Assembly (NCBI RefSeq): GCF_900104145.1
Contig: NZ_FNLB01000006.1
Location: 3,846,501-3,910,500 of the forward strand
Length of the DNA stretch: 64,000 nucleotides
From: Pseudovibrio sp. Tun.PSC04-5.I4
Lineage (GTDB): Bacteria; Pseudomonadota; Alphaproteobacteria; Rhizobiales; Stappiaceae
Direction: 5' to 3'
Below, in pieces: positions 42,901 to 52,323 of the stretch (positions are counted from its first letter, which is position 1; the number at the start of each line of letters is the position of its first letter). A model generated the notes under the pieces. The model worked only from the letters and a program-made list of their open reading frames with translations. It made no database searches and was not told where the DNA came from. The position numbers and the translations under genes are program-made.

Positions 42901-45810
42901 TTGAAGGTGATGGAACGAAGTAAGAACATACTTTCTTTTCGAAATGACTCACGGCATAGTGTGCCCATGACAAAGCGCCCTACAAAATCCTCCAAGTCTT
43001 CTTCTCTTCCTGAGTCCGATGAAGCTGCTTCCGGTTTCGGAGAGGCTCCGCAATCTGCATTATCTGGCAGTCCGTTGTCTGGTTCGATCTCAGACTGGGC
43101 TGGGCAGATAGCTGAGGAAGACCTGTCTGAATTGAAGGCGGTTAAAGAAGCTGAGCAGCTTGTTGAAGCTAAGGCGCCGGCTAAGAAAAAGGCTGCGCCC
43201 GCAAAAAAGCCTGCTGCCAAGAAGCCAGCCGCAAAGGCGAAGAAGGCCCCGGCTAAGTCCGCGCGTGGAACCTCCATGGGGGCGACCAATGATCCGCGTG
43301 AGCGGGCGAAGGGTGGCTTGAACCCGGTTGCTGGGTTGGATATCTCGCTGGAAGAAGCGGAAAAGCTGCTTGCGACTCATGTGAAGGATACCAAGAAGAA
43401 GAGTAAGAAGGTCAAGGAAGACATTTTCACCGGAGCAACAGCGACTGTACAGGCGCTAGCCCGGTTGATTGAGCAGGGCCGGTCTGATGAGTCTGGTGAG
43501 GATGCATGGGTTCCGCACCGTCCTGAGCGCCCCTCAAAGTCTGAGGGTGGTATTCCTTTTGAGCTTCAATCCGAGTTTGAACCCAAAGGGGATCAGCCCA
43601 CAGCGATTGCTGATTTGAAGTCAGGTCTTGGGGATGGTGATAAAACGCAGGTTCTGCTTGGGGTAACCGGGTCGGGTAAGACTTTTACCATGGCGCAGTT
43701 GATCGCGCAGACCCAGCGCCCGGCCTTGATCCTTGCCCCCAACAAGACGCTGGCCGCGCAGTTGTATGGTGAGTTTAAAAGCTTCTTCCCGAACAATGCC
43801 GTTGAATATTTTGTTTCCTACTATGACTACTATCAGCCGGAAGCCTATGTGGCCCGGACGGATACCTTCATTGAGAAGGAAAGCTCTATCAACGAGCAGA
43901 TTGATCGGATGCGGCACTCGGCTACACGTTCTTTGCTGGAGCGCGATGATGTGATCATTGTTGCATCGGTCTCCTGTATCTACGGTATCGGCTCGGTTGA
44001 GACCTATACGGCGATGACCTTCCAGCTGGAGGTTGGCGAGAAGATTGAACAACGCCAGTTGCTGGCTGATCTGGTGGCGCTACAATACAAGCGCAACGAT
44101 GTGGCCTTCCAGCGTGGTACGTTCCGAGTGCGGGGCGATACCATTGAAGTGTTCCCGGCGCACTATGAGGACCGGGCGTGGCGTATTTCTCTTTGGGGTG
44201 ATGAGGTTGAGACCATCACAGAGTTTGATCCGCTGACGGGTAAAAAGTCCGGCGAGCTTCAGCTGGTGAAAATTTACGCGAATTCGCACTATGTGACGCC
44301 GAAGCCAACGCTGAACCAAGCCACCAAGTCGATCAAGGCAGAACTGAAACATCGCCTTCAGGAGCTGAATGATCGTGGCCGATTGCTGGAAGCGCAGCGG
44401 TTGGACCAGCGCTGTACGTTTGATCTGGAGATGATGGAAGCCACTGGCGCCTGTGCAGGTATTGAGAACTACTCCCGTTACCTGACAGGACGTGCGCCGG
44501 GTGAACCGCCGCCAACGCTGTTTGAATACCTGCCTGATAATGCCTTGGTCTTTGTTGATGAGAGCCATGTGACTGTGCCGCAAATTGGTGCCATGTACAA
44601 AGGCGATTTCCGCCGGAAAGCAACCTTGGCAGAGTATGGCTTCCGGTTGCCATCTTGTATGGACAACCGACCTTTGCGGTTTGAAGAGTGGGATGCGATG
44701 CGCCCGCAAACTGTTGCTGTTTCTGCGACCCCCGGTAACTGGGAGATTGTCGAGGCAGGCGGTGTGTTTGCTGAGCAGGTTATTCGCCCGACTGGTTTGA
44801 CTGATCCTGATATCGAGATTCGCCCTGCGAAAACACAGGTTGACGATTTGCTGGGCGAGGTGCGCGAAAAGGCGGCTGAGGGTTATCGGACGTTGGTGAC
44901 AACGTTGACCAAGCGGATGGCGGAGGATTTGACCGAGTATCTGCACGAGAACGGTGTGCGGGTGCGTTACATGCACTCCGATATTGATACGCTGGAACGG
45001 ATCGAGATCCTACGCGATCTGCGCCTTGGTGCATTTGATGTGTTGATCGGGATTAACTTGCTGCGTGAGGGGTTGGATATTCCAGAATGTGCGCTGGTTG
45101 CCATTCTGGATGCGGATAAGGAAGGCTTCCTGCGCTCTGAAACCTCATTGGTTCAGACCATTGGTCGTGCGGCGCGTAACGTGGACGGCAAGGTTATCCT
45201 CTACGCGGACAGGATGACCGGCTCTATGGAACGGGCGATTGCGGAAACCGACCGCCGCCGGGCCAAGCAAGAAGAATACAATGTGGAGCACGGGATTACG
45301 CCGGAAAGCGTGAAGCGTTCCATAGGCGATATTTTGGAAAGCGTTTACGAGCAAGATCACGTTTCTGTCGATGCTGGCTTTGCTGAGGAAGGGGCTACGA
45401 TCGGGCACAACCTCAAGGGGCATATTGAGGACCTTGAGAAACAGATGCGCGAAGCGGCGGCTGATCTTGAGTTTGAAAAAGCGGCTCGTTTGCGGGATGA
45501 GGTTAAGCGACTTCAGGTAACCGAGCTTGCGATCTCTGATGACCCTATGGCGCGGCAACGGACGGTGGAGCAGCAAGCCGGTGGGTTTAGCGGTTCCAAA
45601 AAATACGGCAAGGCAGGCAATTTGCCGAAAGAAAATGCCAAGAAAGAAGGCGCCAGCAAAAGCAAGGTTCACAAACCGGGCCTTGATGAAATGGGGCCGG
45701 GGACAGACATGCCAACTCCTGCAGGCGCTTCAACCGAGAAGAAGCCACGCAGAACTGCCAGCGGGCGAAGCTCAGGCGGGCGTCCGGGAACCCGGACTTA
45801 CAGGAAGTAG
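42901..45810 (+). CDS. uvrB: Excinuclease ABC subunit B with Lys/Ala-rich N-terminal extension
   Basis: UvrB verifies DNA damage and loads UvrC. The core starts near residue 218 (PFELQSEFEPKGDQPTAI), with Walker A GVTGSGKT, the beta-hairpin YYDYYQPEAYV, helicase motifs LVDESHVTVPQ, ATPGNWE, GINLLREGLDIPECALVAI and QTIGRAARN, and the UVR domain (LEKQMREAAADLEFEKAARLRDEVKRL). The first 215 residues are an extension with AKAPAKKKAAPAKKPAAKK repeats, as in other Hyphomicrobiales, likely DNA-binding tails. TTG at 42901 has AAGAGGA eight bases upstream; an ATG at 42967 is an alternative. Confidence 0.96.
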   Translation: MKVMERSKNILSFRNDSRHSVPMTKRPTKSSKSSSLPESDEAASGFGEAPQSALSGSPLSGSISDWAGQIAEEDLSELKAVKEAEQLVEAKAPAKKKAAPAKKPAAKKPAAKAKKAPAKSARGTSMGATNDPRERAKGGLNPVAGLDISLEEAEKLLATHVKDTKKKSKKVKEDIFTGATATVQALARLIEQGRSDESGEDAWVPHRPERPSKSEGGIPFELQSEFEPKGDQPTAIADLKSGLGDGDKTQVLLGVTGSGKTFTMAQLIAQTQRPALILAPNKTLAAQLYGEFKSFFPNNAVEYFVSYYDYYQPEAYVARTDTFIEKESSINEQIDRMRHSATRSLLERDDVIIVASVSCIYGIGSVETYTAMTFQLEVGEKIEQRQLLADLVALQYKRNDVAFQRGTFRVRGDTIEVFPAHYEDRAWRISLWGDEVETITEFDPLTGKKSGELQLVKIYANSHYVTPKPTLNQATKSIKAELKHRLQELNDRGRLLEAQRLDQRCTFDLEMMEATGACAGIENYSRYLTGRAPGEPPPTLFEYLPDNALVFVDESHVTVPQIGAMYKGDFRRKATLAEYGFRLPSCMDNRPLRFEEWDAMRPQTVAVSATPGNWEIVEAGGVFAEQVIRPTGLTDPDIEIRPAKTQVDDLLGEVREKAAEGYRTLVTTLTKRMAEDLTEYLHENGVRVRYMHSDIDTLERIEILRDLRLGAFDVLIGINLLREGLDIPECALVAILDADKEGFLRSETSLVQTIGRAARNVDGKVILYADRMTGSMERAIAETDRRRAKQEEYNVEHGITPESVKRSIGDILESVYEQDHVSVDAGFAEEGATIGHNLKGHIEDLEKQMREAAADLEFEKAARLRDEVKRLQVTELAISDDPMARQRTVEQQAGGFSGSKKYGKAGNLPKENAKKEGASKSKVHKPGLDEMGPGTDMPTPAGASTEKKPRRTASGRSSGGRPGTRTYRK

Positions 45811-45856
45811 AGCCTATAGAGCTGTTTGCCGTTAAATCGGGAATACGCTTTATTTT

Positions 45857-45895
45857 TGAGCTGGCTGCGTTAGATCAATGTGGCCAGCTTTTTTG
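45857..45895 (+). terminator. Terminator after uvrB
   Basis: AGCTGGC/GCCAGCT hairpin followed by six T. Confidence 0.75.
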
Positions 45896-45941
45896 CAGCG
45901 CATGTTGATAATAGTTCCGAATTGCAAGTGAGTTATCTCCC

Positions 45942-46403
45942 ATGAAAACGACTTTATCAGCTCTTTTTGTAAGCGCGCTTCTATTGGGCGGCGCGCTGGC
46001 TGAGGATGCAAAAACTTACTCTGTTAGTCAGGTGACTGACGCCAGTGCATCCAAGCTGTCACACATGTTCCGCTTTGAACCTGATTTGTTGCAAGTGCCT
46101 GCTGGAGCAACGGTTTCATTTGATAATTTTGACGGCGACCACACTGTTGTTTCGATCAAGAAAATGACACCGGATGGTGGACCCTCTTTTAAGTTTAACA
46201 AGCTTGATGCAGATCGGTCCGTTACCTTTGACACACCGGGCATTTACGGTGTCACCTGTGGCTTGCATGGGCGTTTTGGCATGGCGATGCTGATCAATGT
46301 GGGGGATGGTTCTGCAGATATTGCTGGTGGCCGATCTGTTGTGCCGGGTGGTCGCAAGGGCAAGAAACTAATCGAGCTACTGGATAAGCTGGAGGCGCAA
46401 TAA
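45942..46403 (+). CDS. Pseudoazurin-type cupredoxin
   Basis: 153 residues with signal peptide ending near LGGALAE. The type-1 copper ligands are His in DGDHTVV, Cys and His in CGLHG and Met in RFGM (Cys+3 His, Cys+8 Met, as in pseudoazurin). A C-terminal helix (KKLIELLDKLEAQ) follows. Such proteins carry electrons in the periplasm, for example to nitrite reductase, but no denitrification gene is near. It lies between two terminators, so it is monocistronic. Confidence 0.9.
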   Translation: MKTTLSALFVSALLLGGALAEDAKTYSVSQVTDASASKLSHMFRFEPDLLQVPAGATVSFDNFDGDHTVVSIKKMTPDGGPSFKFNKLDADRSVTFDTPGIYGVTCGLHGRFGMAMLINVGDGSADIAGGRSVVPGGRKGKKLIELLDKLEAQ

Positions 46404-46441
46404 GCTTCTTGTGCATAAATGGGTATGGCGCGTAGCGCGCG

Positions 46442-46469
46442 AAAGGCAGCTTGTTGGCTGCCTTTTTTT
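46442..46469. terminator. Terminator after the pseudoazurin gene
   Basis: AGGCAGC-TTGTTG-GCTGCCT hairpin with seven T, between convergent genes. Confidence 0.85.
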
Positions 46470-46494
46470 GTAGTTTGATCTAAATGCCGCGCGA

Positions 46495-47391
46495 CTATTC
46501 AGGGACGGGCGTTCGTCGGAATTTGATGAAGTGCGGGCCAACTTCCACCAGCAGAATGCTGCCGAAGATCAGGGCACAGCCGAATATTCCTGCAAATGGG
46601 AGCCTCTCTCCCAGGAAGAATGCCGCTGCCAGTGCTGCAAAGAGGGCTTCGGAGGACAGCATGATCGCTGCGTCTGATGGGGTGGTCCATTGCTGAGCGA
46701 AGGCTTGAAACGTGAAGGCGACACCACCGGAAAGGGCGCCCGCGAAGAAGATCTCAAACCATGCATCCTGAATGGCTTGCAGAGTATAGGTCTCGTAAAA
46801 GAATGAGATGATGAGCGTGACCACGCCAATGAAGGTGAATTGCAGTGCTGCAATGGCAATCGGGCGGCCTGAGCTGGTTGCAGCTTTGCCCATGTAGATC
46901 ATTTGCAAGGCCCAGAAGAAGGCGCAGATCAACATGAATGCATCGCCCATGTTCAAGGTGGTCAGTCCGCCACCGAGCAGGTAAATGCCGAGCAAGGTTA
47001 TTATGCTGGCGGGCCAGACGAGAAAATTCGGGTGCCCTTTGAAGAAGACCTTCACCAGAATTGGGGTCAGCACAACGTAAACGGCAGTTAGAAAGCCTGC
47101 GTTGGTGACAGAGGTGACGAGCATACCAAATTGCTGGAGCACTGTTCCAAGCGTAAAGCTGACGCACACGATAAATATCATGGGCCAATGGGCTTTGCTG
47201 ATCTTCCTGGTGGAATGAACGCGTCGTTCTCGGAGTGCAAACGGAATTACCACTAGAGCGGCCAGAAGAAAGCGCATAGCGGTAAATTGCAAGGGGCCGA
47301 GGCTCTCCATTGCAGTGGATTGCGTAACAAATGCTATGCCCCAAATGAGGCCAGCCATAAGAAGAAGAATGTTTGCAGATGCCCTAGTCAT
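46495..47391 (-). CDS. EamA/DMT-superfamily transporter
   Basis: 298 residues with ten membrane helices in two EamA repeats (MAGLIWGIAFVTQSTAMESLGPLQFTAMRFLLA and the second beginning IPTxx-like FALLALGG part EVGPHFIKF). Such DMT proteins export metabolites such as amino acids; the substrate is unknown. ATG at 47391 is used. It converges on the pseudoazurin gene. Confidence 0.88.
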   Translation of the reverse strand: MTRASANILLLMAGLIWGIAFVTQSTAMESLGPLQFTAMRFLLAALVVIPFALRERRVHSTRKISKAHWPMIFIVCVSFTLGTVLQQFGMLVTSVTNAGFLTAVYVVLTPILVKVFFKGHPNFLVWPASIITLLGIYLLGGGLTTLNMGDAFMLICAFFWALQMIYMGKAATSSGRPIAIAALQFTFIGVVTLIISFFYETYTLQAIQDAWFEIFFAGALSGGVAFTFQAFAQQWTTPSDAAIMLSSEALFAALAAAFFLGERLPFAGIFGCALIFGSILLVEVGPHFIKFRRTPVPE

Positions 47392-47485
47392 CTCGAAGAT
47401 GTACTTCAAGCGTATGTGCCCTGCAAGCGTCTACTTATAGGGTAAGTTGAGTTTCTCTCATGAAGGGTCGGCTAATTTCTGGCGG

Positions 47486-47614
47486 TTAGAATACAAAGAG
47501 AACCAGAAACATTACGCCGACAAAAGCGCCTATTAACGCGGCCGCTACTGGCCATGGTGATTGAGTGTGACTGGTCTGATCTTGGCGATGGTATTCAAAT
47601 GGCGAAGTGCTCAT
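47486..47614 (-). CDS. Small predicted membrane protein, 42 residues
   Basis: A short frame on the minus strand starts at ATG 47614 (upstream GGGGGAAACA is a good ribosome site) and ends with TAA at 47486. Residues 1-20 are polar (STSPFEYHRQDQTS), then WPVAAALIGAFVGVMFLVLFVF is a perfect membrane helix to the C-terminus. It lies upstream of the EamA gene. No family recognised; cytochrome oxidase-type small subunits have similar size, but nothing supports that here. Confidence 0.6.
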   Translation of the reverse strand: MSTSPFEYHRQDQTSHTQSPWPVAAALIGAFVGVMFLVLFVF

Positions 47615-47782
47615 TGTTTCCCCCTGTGACCCCGGTCAGTTGTGTTTCTGAGTAAGGGCCTGATAACGCGGATTACATCGACTACAGAGTTACTATATTA
47701 CTGGATTTTGGTGTGTTCGAGATACCACAGGTTGAGCTTAAGCAGATCGCTCAATTGCAAAACTGCTAGTTCCCATATTTTC

Positions 47783-48193
47783 TCATAGATCTAGAGCTTC
47801 GAGACCGGCCTCGAGATAATCAGGCAAGAGCGGCAGGTCTAAGAGGTAGGTAGCTATCGGAGAATTGGCTCGTTCTCTGGCTTCCGTGAAGGCCAGGTCC
47901 AGGTCGCCTGTCTCGTAATCACCCCGTCCGATCCACGCGATTGCAACCAGTTCAGTCGCTTCGTCGATGTTGAGATCCTCGATGATTTCTTTCAGTTCGG
48001 TTGCGGATGAGTCGTCATTTTCTTCTTCCGCGAGGCCGTCGTGAAGATGCGCGTTGTCCAGCGTCTCCGGATCAAGGGTAACATCCCCTTCATGCCCGTC
48101 CTCATAAGTATCTGGCAGGCTTACGGAAACGGCACGCGCTTTTTGTACAATCATACGAACGGTATCTGCAGATAGTGCTAATTCTACGGCCAT
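47783..48193 (-). CDS. DUF3775 family protein
   Basis: 136 residues, no signal peptide, acidic. Family blocks: TVRMIVQKARAVSVSLPD, then ELKEIIEDLNIDEATELVAIAWIGRGDYETGDL and DLPLLPDYLEAGLEAL. DUF3775 is of unknown function and confined mostly to alphaproteobacteria. Confidence 0.85.
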   Translation of the reverse strand: MAVELALSADTVRMIVQKARAVSVSLPDTYEDGHEGDVTLDPETLDNAHLHDGLAEEENDDSSATELKEIIEDLNIDEATELVAIAWIGRGDYETGDLDLAFTEARERANSPIATYLLDLPLLPDYLEAGLEALDL

Positions 48194-48700
48194 GGGTCAT
48201 CCCCGTTTTTTGCTGTAGCAGAACGTTACTCCTGTTCCGAATTATTCTGCAAGTGGAACTTACAGAACAGCTGTCTCCGTTCTTTATGGGCTCCCTCGCA
48301 GTATGGAGGGAAGCTGCGTTATGGGGGGCTTAAGATATAGAAAAGAAAAGGGAATTGGTTAAATGAGGGTTAGTTAGCTGCTGAAAGTTACAGTAAGTAA
48401 TTCTACAGAGCAGAACCTATCAGTTTTATATGGTTAAAAAAACAATATATACCGCTACGGTAGGGGTTGTTTGTGCGCTGCACCTAAGAGTAGAATTTGA
48501 TTCAAGGGCAAAACTAATAGCAAATTCTCTTAAATTTCTAGGTGCTGGCGGACCTGAGTGCTCCGTGTTGGCAGGGTGTTATTTCGCTCTGTCAGCACGG
48601 CCTTATTTGCCTTCAATCAGATCGTTTTAAGCCTGCTGAATCCCTCACTTTTCGTGAAGGTCTTTCTGAGAAAACCACCCTCGTCTTTCGGGAGTATTCT
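48194..48700. other. Intergenic region without recognised gene
   Basis: About 500 bases between the DUF3775 gene and gtrA. An open frame of 66 codons (48430-48630) has no ribosome site and no coding character. No terminator-like hairpin was seen. Confidence 0.4.
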
Positions 48701-49099
48701 TCATGCTTTGAACGCGTAAATTTTGGAGAGCACGAAGTTGAATGTCATAGACACAAGCGTTGCCAGGATCACTGCAAGATAAGCTGAGAAACCATCGAGG
48801 AACCCGACGAGCGCGCTGTAGGTGCCATAATTGATGACTGCACCCACGCTGTTGACTGCCACAAAGCGTAGATACTCCGAGAATGGGCTTCCAGCGGATT
48901 TAAAGGTGAAGATTCGATTCCAGAACCAATTGTTGGTCATGGCAACCCAGATGGACAGCACACGGGAAATGAACGGGTCGAGCCCAACCACCTGAATAAA
49001 GAAGGCGAGGGTCAGCAGGTCTACAATAAGACCGGAGCCGCCAACCATTCCAAACCGAATAAACTGATTGCGCATGAGCCGATAGTAGAGGGTTTTCAT
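48701..49099 (-). CDS. GtrA-family membrane protein
   Basis: 132 residues with four membrane helices: QFIRFGMVGGSGLIVDLLTLAFFIQVVG, ISRVLSIWVAMTNNWFWNRIFTF, YLRFVAVNSVGAVINYGTYSAL and YLAVILATLVSMTFNFVLSKIYAF. GtrA proteins flip undecaprenyl-linked sugars or help surface polysaccharide glucosylation. ATG at 49099 is used; start codons further upstream give longer N-termini without clear ribosome site. No GtrB-type glycosyltransferase is adjacent. Confidence 0.88.
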   Translation of the reverse strand: MKTLYYRLMRNQFIRFGMVGGSGLIVDLLTLAFFIQVVGLDPFISRVLSIWVAMTNNWFWNRIFTFKSAGSPFSEYLRFVAVNSVGAVINYGTYSALVGFLDGFSAYLAVILATLVSMTFNFVLSKIYAFKA

Positions 49100-49370
49100 G
49101 GTTGTCGTGGTCTTGCCCAAAGGTTTCGCCCGCATTTTTTGCTGGTCAAAGAATGCTTGGGTGCTTAGCGGGAAAGGCAAAGGAAAACAAGAGACCCAGC
49201 GTCACATGCCACCTTGATAAACTTGGAGAGCAATATTTGAAAAATTCTGCAGCATCCTGCGAAATATTAGCAGGCAAAAAACAGTGTTTAAGCTTGCCAA
49301 GTAACGGGGAGAAGCCTAGGGTCCATCCGCTAAATTTTGCGTATTTCGCAGTGTTTCCATGGAGGGCAGT

Positions 49371-50570
49371 ATGGGCTTTATCGCAGACGCACTTTCACGT
49401 GTAAAACCTTCTGCAACAATCGCAGTGACCAACAAGGCCCGTGAACTCAAGGCTGCTGGCCGTGATGTGATTGGACTTGGGGCTGGTGAACCTGATTTTG
49501 ATACACCAGACAACATCAAAGAAGCTGCAATTGCAGCAATCAACGCTGGCAAGACAAAGTACACTGCCGTTGATGGCACGCCAGAGTTGAAGCAGGCAAT
49601 CAGTGCCAAGTTTCTGCGTGACAATGGTTTGACCTATGAGGTCAACCAGATTACCGTTGGAACCGGCGGTAAGCAGGTGCTGTACAACGCATTGGTTGCG
49701 ACGATCAATCCAGGCGACGAAGTTCTGATCCCAACACCTTACTGGGTTTCTTACCCGGATATGGTTCTGCTGGCTGGCGGCGAGCCTGTCACCATTGATG
49801 CGGACAAGAAGACCTTCAAGATTACCCCAGAAGCGCTGGAAGCTGCGATTACGCCTAAAACAAAATGGCTGATCTTCAACTCTCCATCCAACCCGTCAGG
49901 CGCTGGCTACACGCGCGTTGAGCTGAAAGCTCTGACTGACGTGTTGCTGAAACATCCGCATGTCTGGGTGATGTCTGACGACATGTACGAGCATCTCGTC
50001 TATGACGACTTTGAATTCACCACTCCTGCACAGGTCGAGCCTAAGCTTTATGAGCGTACGCTGACTGTGAATGGTGTGTCCAAAGCGTACTCCATGACAG
50101 GTTGGCGTATTGGGTATGCTGGTGGTCCGGTAGAGCTGATCAAAGCTATGGCGAAGATCCAGTCTCAGTCTACATCCAACCCATGCTCCATTTCTCAGGC
50201 AGCTGCCGTTGAAGCGCTGAATGGAACGCAGGACTTTATTCCAGTGAACAACAAGGTCTTCAAGGACCGTCGTGATCTGGTTATTTCCATGCTCAATCAG
50301 GCATCTGGCCTTGAGTGTCCTGTTCCAGAGGGTGCGTTTTACGTGTTCCCATCCTGTGCAGCGACAATCGGTAAGACGGCTCCATCTGGTAAGGTGATTG
50401 AAACCGATCTGGATTTTGCTGGTGAGCTTTTGGAAACTGAGGGTGTTGCAGTTGTTCCGGGGTCCGCATTTGGGCTTGGTCCAAACTTCCGGGTTTCCTA
50501 TGCGACCTCCACTGAGGCTTTGACCGAAGCTTGTACTCGTATTCAGCGTTTCTGCGGAAACTTGAAGTGA
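49371..50570 (+). CDS. aatA: Aspartate aminotransferase (class I, alphaproteobacterial type)
   Basis: PLP enzyme interconverting aspartate/oxaloacetate and glutamate/2-oxoglutarate. The 399 residues have VIGLGAGEPDFDTPDNIKEAA, GGKQVLYNALVATINPGDEVLIPTPYWVSYPDM, NSPSNPSGAGY, SDDMYEHLVYDDF and the PLP lysine in TVNGVSKAYSMTGWRIGY. ATG at 49371 has GGAGGG directly upstream; an ATG four codons earlier is less likely. Divergent from gtrA. Confidence 0.95.
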   Translation: MGFIADALSRVKPSATIAVTNKARELKAAGRDVIGLGAGEPDFDTPDNIKEAAIAAINAGKTKYTAVDGTPELKQAISAKFLRDNGLTYEVNQITVGTGGKQVLYNALVATINPGDEVLIPTPYWVSYPDMVLLAGGEPVTIDADKKTFKITPEALEAAITPKTKWLIFNSPSNPSGAGYTRVELKALTDVLLKHPHVWVMSDDMYEHLVYDDFEFTTPAQVEPKLYERTLTVNGVSKAYSMTGWRIGYAGGPVELIKAMAKIQSQSTSNPCSISQAAAVEALNGTQDFIPVNNKVFKDRRDLVISMLNQASGLECPVPEGAFYVFPSCAATIGKTAPSGKVIETDLDFAGELLETEGVAVVPGSAFGLGPNFRVSYATSTEALTEACTRIQRFCGNLK

Positions 50571-50588
50571 GTTGATGAGTTTGTAAAA

Positions 50589-50622
50589 CAAAAAAGGCGC
50601 TGCATATCGCAGCGCCTTTTTT
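50589..50622. terminator. Bidirectional terminator
   Basis: GGCGCTGC-ATATC-GCAGCGCC hairpin flanked by A and T runs, between aatA and the convergent secreted-protein gene. Confidence 0.9.
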
Positions 50623-50645
50623 GTTGGTGTTTCAGCGAGAGGCTT

Positions 50646-51359
50646 TTAGTCTGGCAAAAGCTCTTCCAGCAAATAGCTGGTGTTGAAGAATGTGCTGCGG
50701 TTTTCTTCAACCAATGTCTGTGCATCAGCGAAGGAGAAGCGAACACCAGCCATGACAGCTGCATCCTCAAGTCTTTCGGAGCGCAGGTCTGCAAACATGG
50801 TCAAGCCATTTGCTGCCTGACTGTCTGCACGGAATTCCATGCCCATTGCGTAGATGTGGTTTTCGCGCAGATAGCGATAACCCGCGTAAAAGCGTGCGTT
50901 TTCGCTTGCGTAATAAGACGCTGTAACGCCGCCCATGAGAGCGCCGTTGTCGTCAATCATTTGAACGCCGACTAAGCCATCCAAAGACAGATTGTCGAAG
51001 TGGAGCTGAGTTTCAGCGCCCAAGTAGCCTATGGATCCAGCGCTGCCGTTGATCTGGGAGGCAGATGCTACAACGCCGAAGTAGTTATAATCCTGACGAC
51101 GGAAGCCCATGCGGCCTGTCGCGGAATAAAGCCCGTAATCTTTCGTGCCGCCTGCGGATACGTCAAATTGGGACGCAAAACCGGGGCCTTGACCAAATGC
51201 GACTGTTCCCGTCGCGATGCCAAGCAGTTTGCCTTCCAGCGCGCCAAATGCGGCTGTAATGCGGGTGTTGATTGGGGCTGCTTGCGTGACTGCTGGAAGA
51301 GTTGCAATGATAATTGCACCAGTTACGCCGAGCAAAGTTGTTTTCAAATGAGAGCGCAT
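50646..51359 (-). CDS. Secreted beta-rich protein of unknown function
   Basis: 237 residues with signal peptide (TTLLGVTGAIIIATLPAVTQAAP). The mature part alternates hydrophobic and polar residues (YGLYSATGRMGFRRQDYNYFGVVASASQ, GYLGAETQLHFDNLSLDGLVGVQMIDD, VTASYYASENARFYAGYRYLRENHIYAMGMEFRAD) like an outer-membrane barrel of about ten strands, but the C-terminus ends LLEELLPD and not in Phe. I cannot assign a family. Confidence 0.65.
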   Translation of the reverse strand: MRSHLKTTLLGVTGAIIIATLPAVTQAAPINTRITAAFGALEGKLLGIATGTVAFGQGPGFASQFDVSAGGTKDYGLYSATGRMGFRRQDYNYFGVVASASQINGSAGSIGYLGAETQLHFDNLSLDGLVGVQMIDDNGALMGGVTASYYASENARFYAGYRYLRENHIYAMGMEFRADSQAANGLTMFADLRSERLEDAAVMAGVRFSFADAQTLVEENRSTFFNTSYLLEELLPD

Positions 51360-51807
51360 TGCTGATTCTCCGTACTCAGTTTCTGAGCGCAGAGTTTCGT
51401 GTTTTATTTAAAACATTGTTCCTAAACGTCCCATTATGGGTCAAATCGTTAAGCTTAACATCTATGGTTAATAAAGGGTTTCCGCTCTGCCAATATTTGC
51501 AAGCTTTGGCTGAGGAATCGTTTTTGTGTCTGTAACGTATTCGTTGTGTTGCGCTTTTAGAATAGAGCGCGTGAAGCCTTCATAAAAACTTAACGTTAAT
51601 ACGGAGAGTTGAAAGAGCCTCTGCTTACGGATTTAAGGGGCATTTCGGTGAATCCCGTCATCACGTATTCTAACAGATATCACTATATAAAAATCCTAAT
51701 CTGACTAAGCGCTCTGTTCACCGTGATTTGAGCATCTCTTTGACAGATCTCATTGTTTATATTCCCATAGCTAAGATGACTTAATGGCTGCGCACTGGAG
51801 AATAATA
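51360..51807. other. Divergent intergenic region with palindromes and a CtrA half-site
   Basis: Between two diverging secreted-protein genes. It holds GTTAAGCTTAAC (51448-51459, perfect palindrome), ATGGTTAA (51464-51471; TTAACCAT on the minus strand, the CtrA half-site), and TTAACGTTAA (51590-51599). No gene seen. Part of it is expected to be promoter. Confidence 0.45.
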
Positions 51808-52323
51808 ATGAGAAAATGCCTCGCCTTAGCTGCTGTTGCTGTATTTGGTCTCAGCACCTCTGTCTATTCAGCGGATAAACCTGCGCCTCCACCACCTCCT
51901 GTTGAAACAGGGAAGGATCGTCCGGGTGTCGAAGTTGGCCTCCTGACTTGTAATCTGGTTGCCGGGACAAACTTTATTATTGGTTCCTCCCACGAATTGT
52001 CCTGCGTGTTTAAATCCCCAAGCGGTAAGCGCATTGAAGGGTACACGGGCAGGATCAACAATTACGGCATTGATATCGGTCCGGTGACCTCCGGCACTCT
52101 GGTATGGGGTGTTCTGGCTCCGAAGGCTAACCTTAAGCCGGGCGTTCTCGCTGGCAAATATGGGGGTGTTTCAGCCGGTGTCACACTTGGTGCCGGGGTA
52201 CAGGCCAATGTTCTGCTGGGTGGGTTTAACCGCTCCATCGCGTTGCAGCCGTTGAGTCTGCAAGGACAGACCGGTGCGAACATTACAGCCGGCGTAACAG
52301 GTCTGCGTCTGGATAGACTGTAA
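51808..52323 (+). CDS. Secreted DUF992 protein
   Basis: 171 residues with signal peptide and a Pro-rich start (PAPPPPPVETG). Family pattern: VEVGLLTCNLVAGTNFIIGSSHELSCVFKSPSGKRIEGYTGRINNYGIDIGPVTSGTLVWGVLAP, where the two cysteines probably form a disulfide. DUF992 is found in Hyphomicrobiales and is of unknown function. GGAG ribosome site eight bases before the ATG at 51808. Confidence 0.9.
   Translation: MRKCLALAAVAVFGLSTSVYSADKPAPPPPPVETGKDRPGVEVGLLTCNLVAGTNFIIGSSHELSCVFKSPSGKRIEGYTGRINNYGIDIGPVTSGTLVWGVLAPKANLKPGVLAGKYGGVSAGVTLGAGVQANVLLGGFNRSIALQPLSLQGQTGANITAGVTGLRLDRL

Noticed and set aside
45942..46403. Pseudoazurin as a sign of denitrification
   Set aside because: No nitrite or nitrous oxide reductase gene is in the window, so I keep only the cupredoxin call.
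48430..48630. 66-codon open frame before gtrA
   Set aside because: No ribosome site and mixed composition; probably non-coding.
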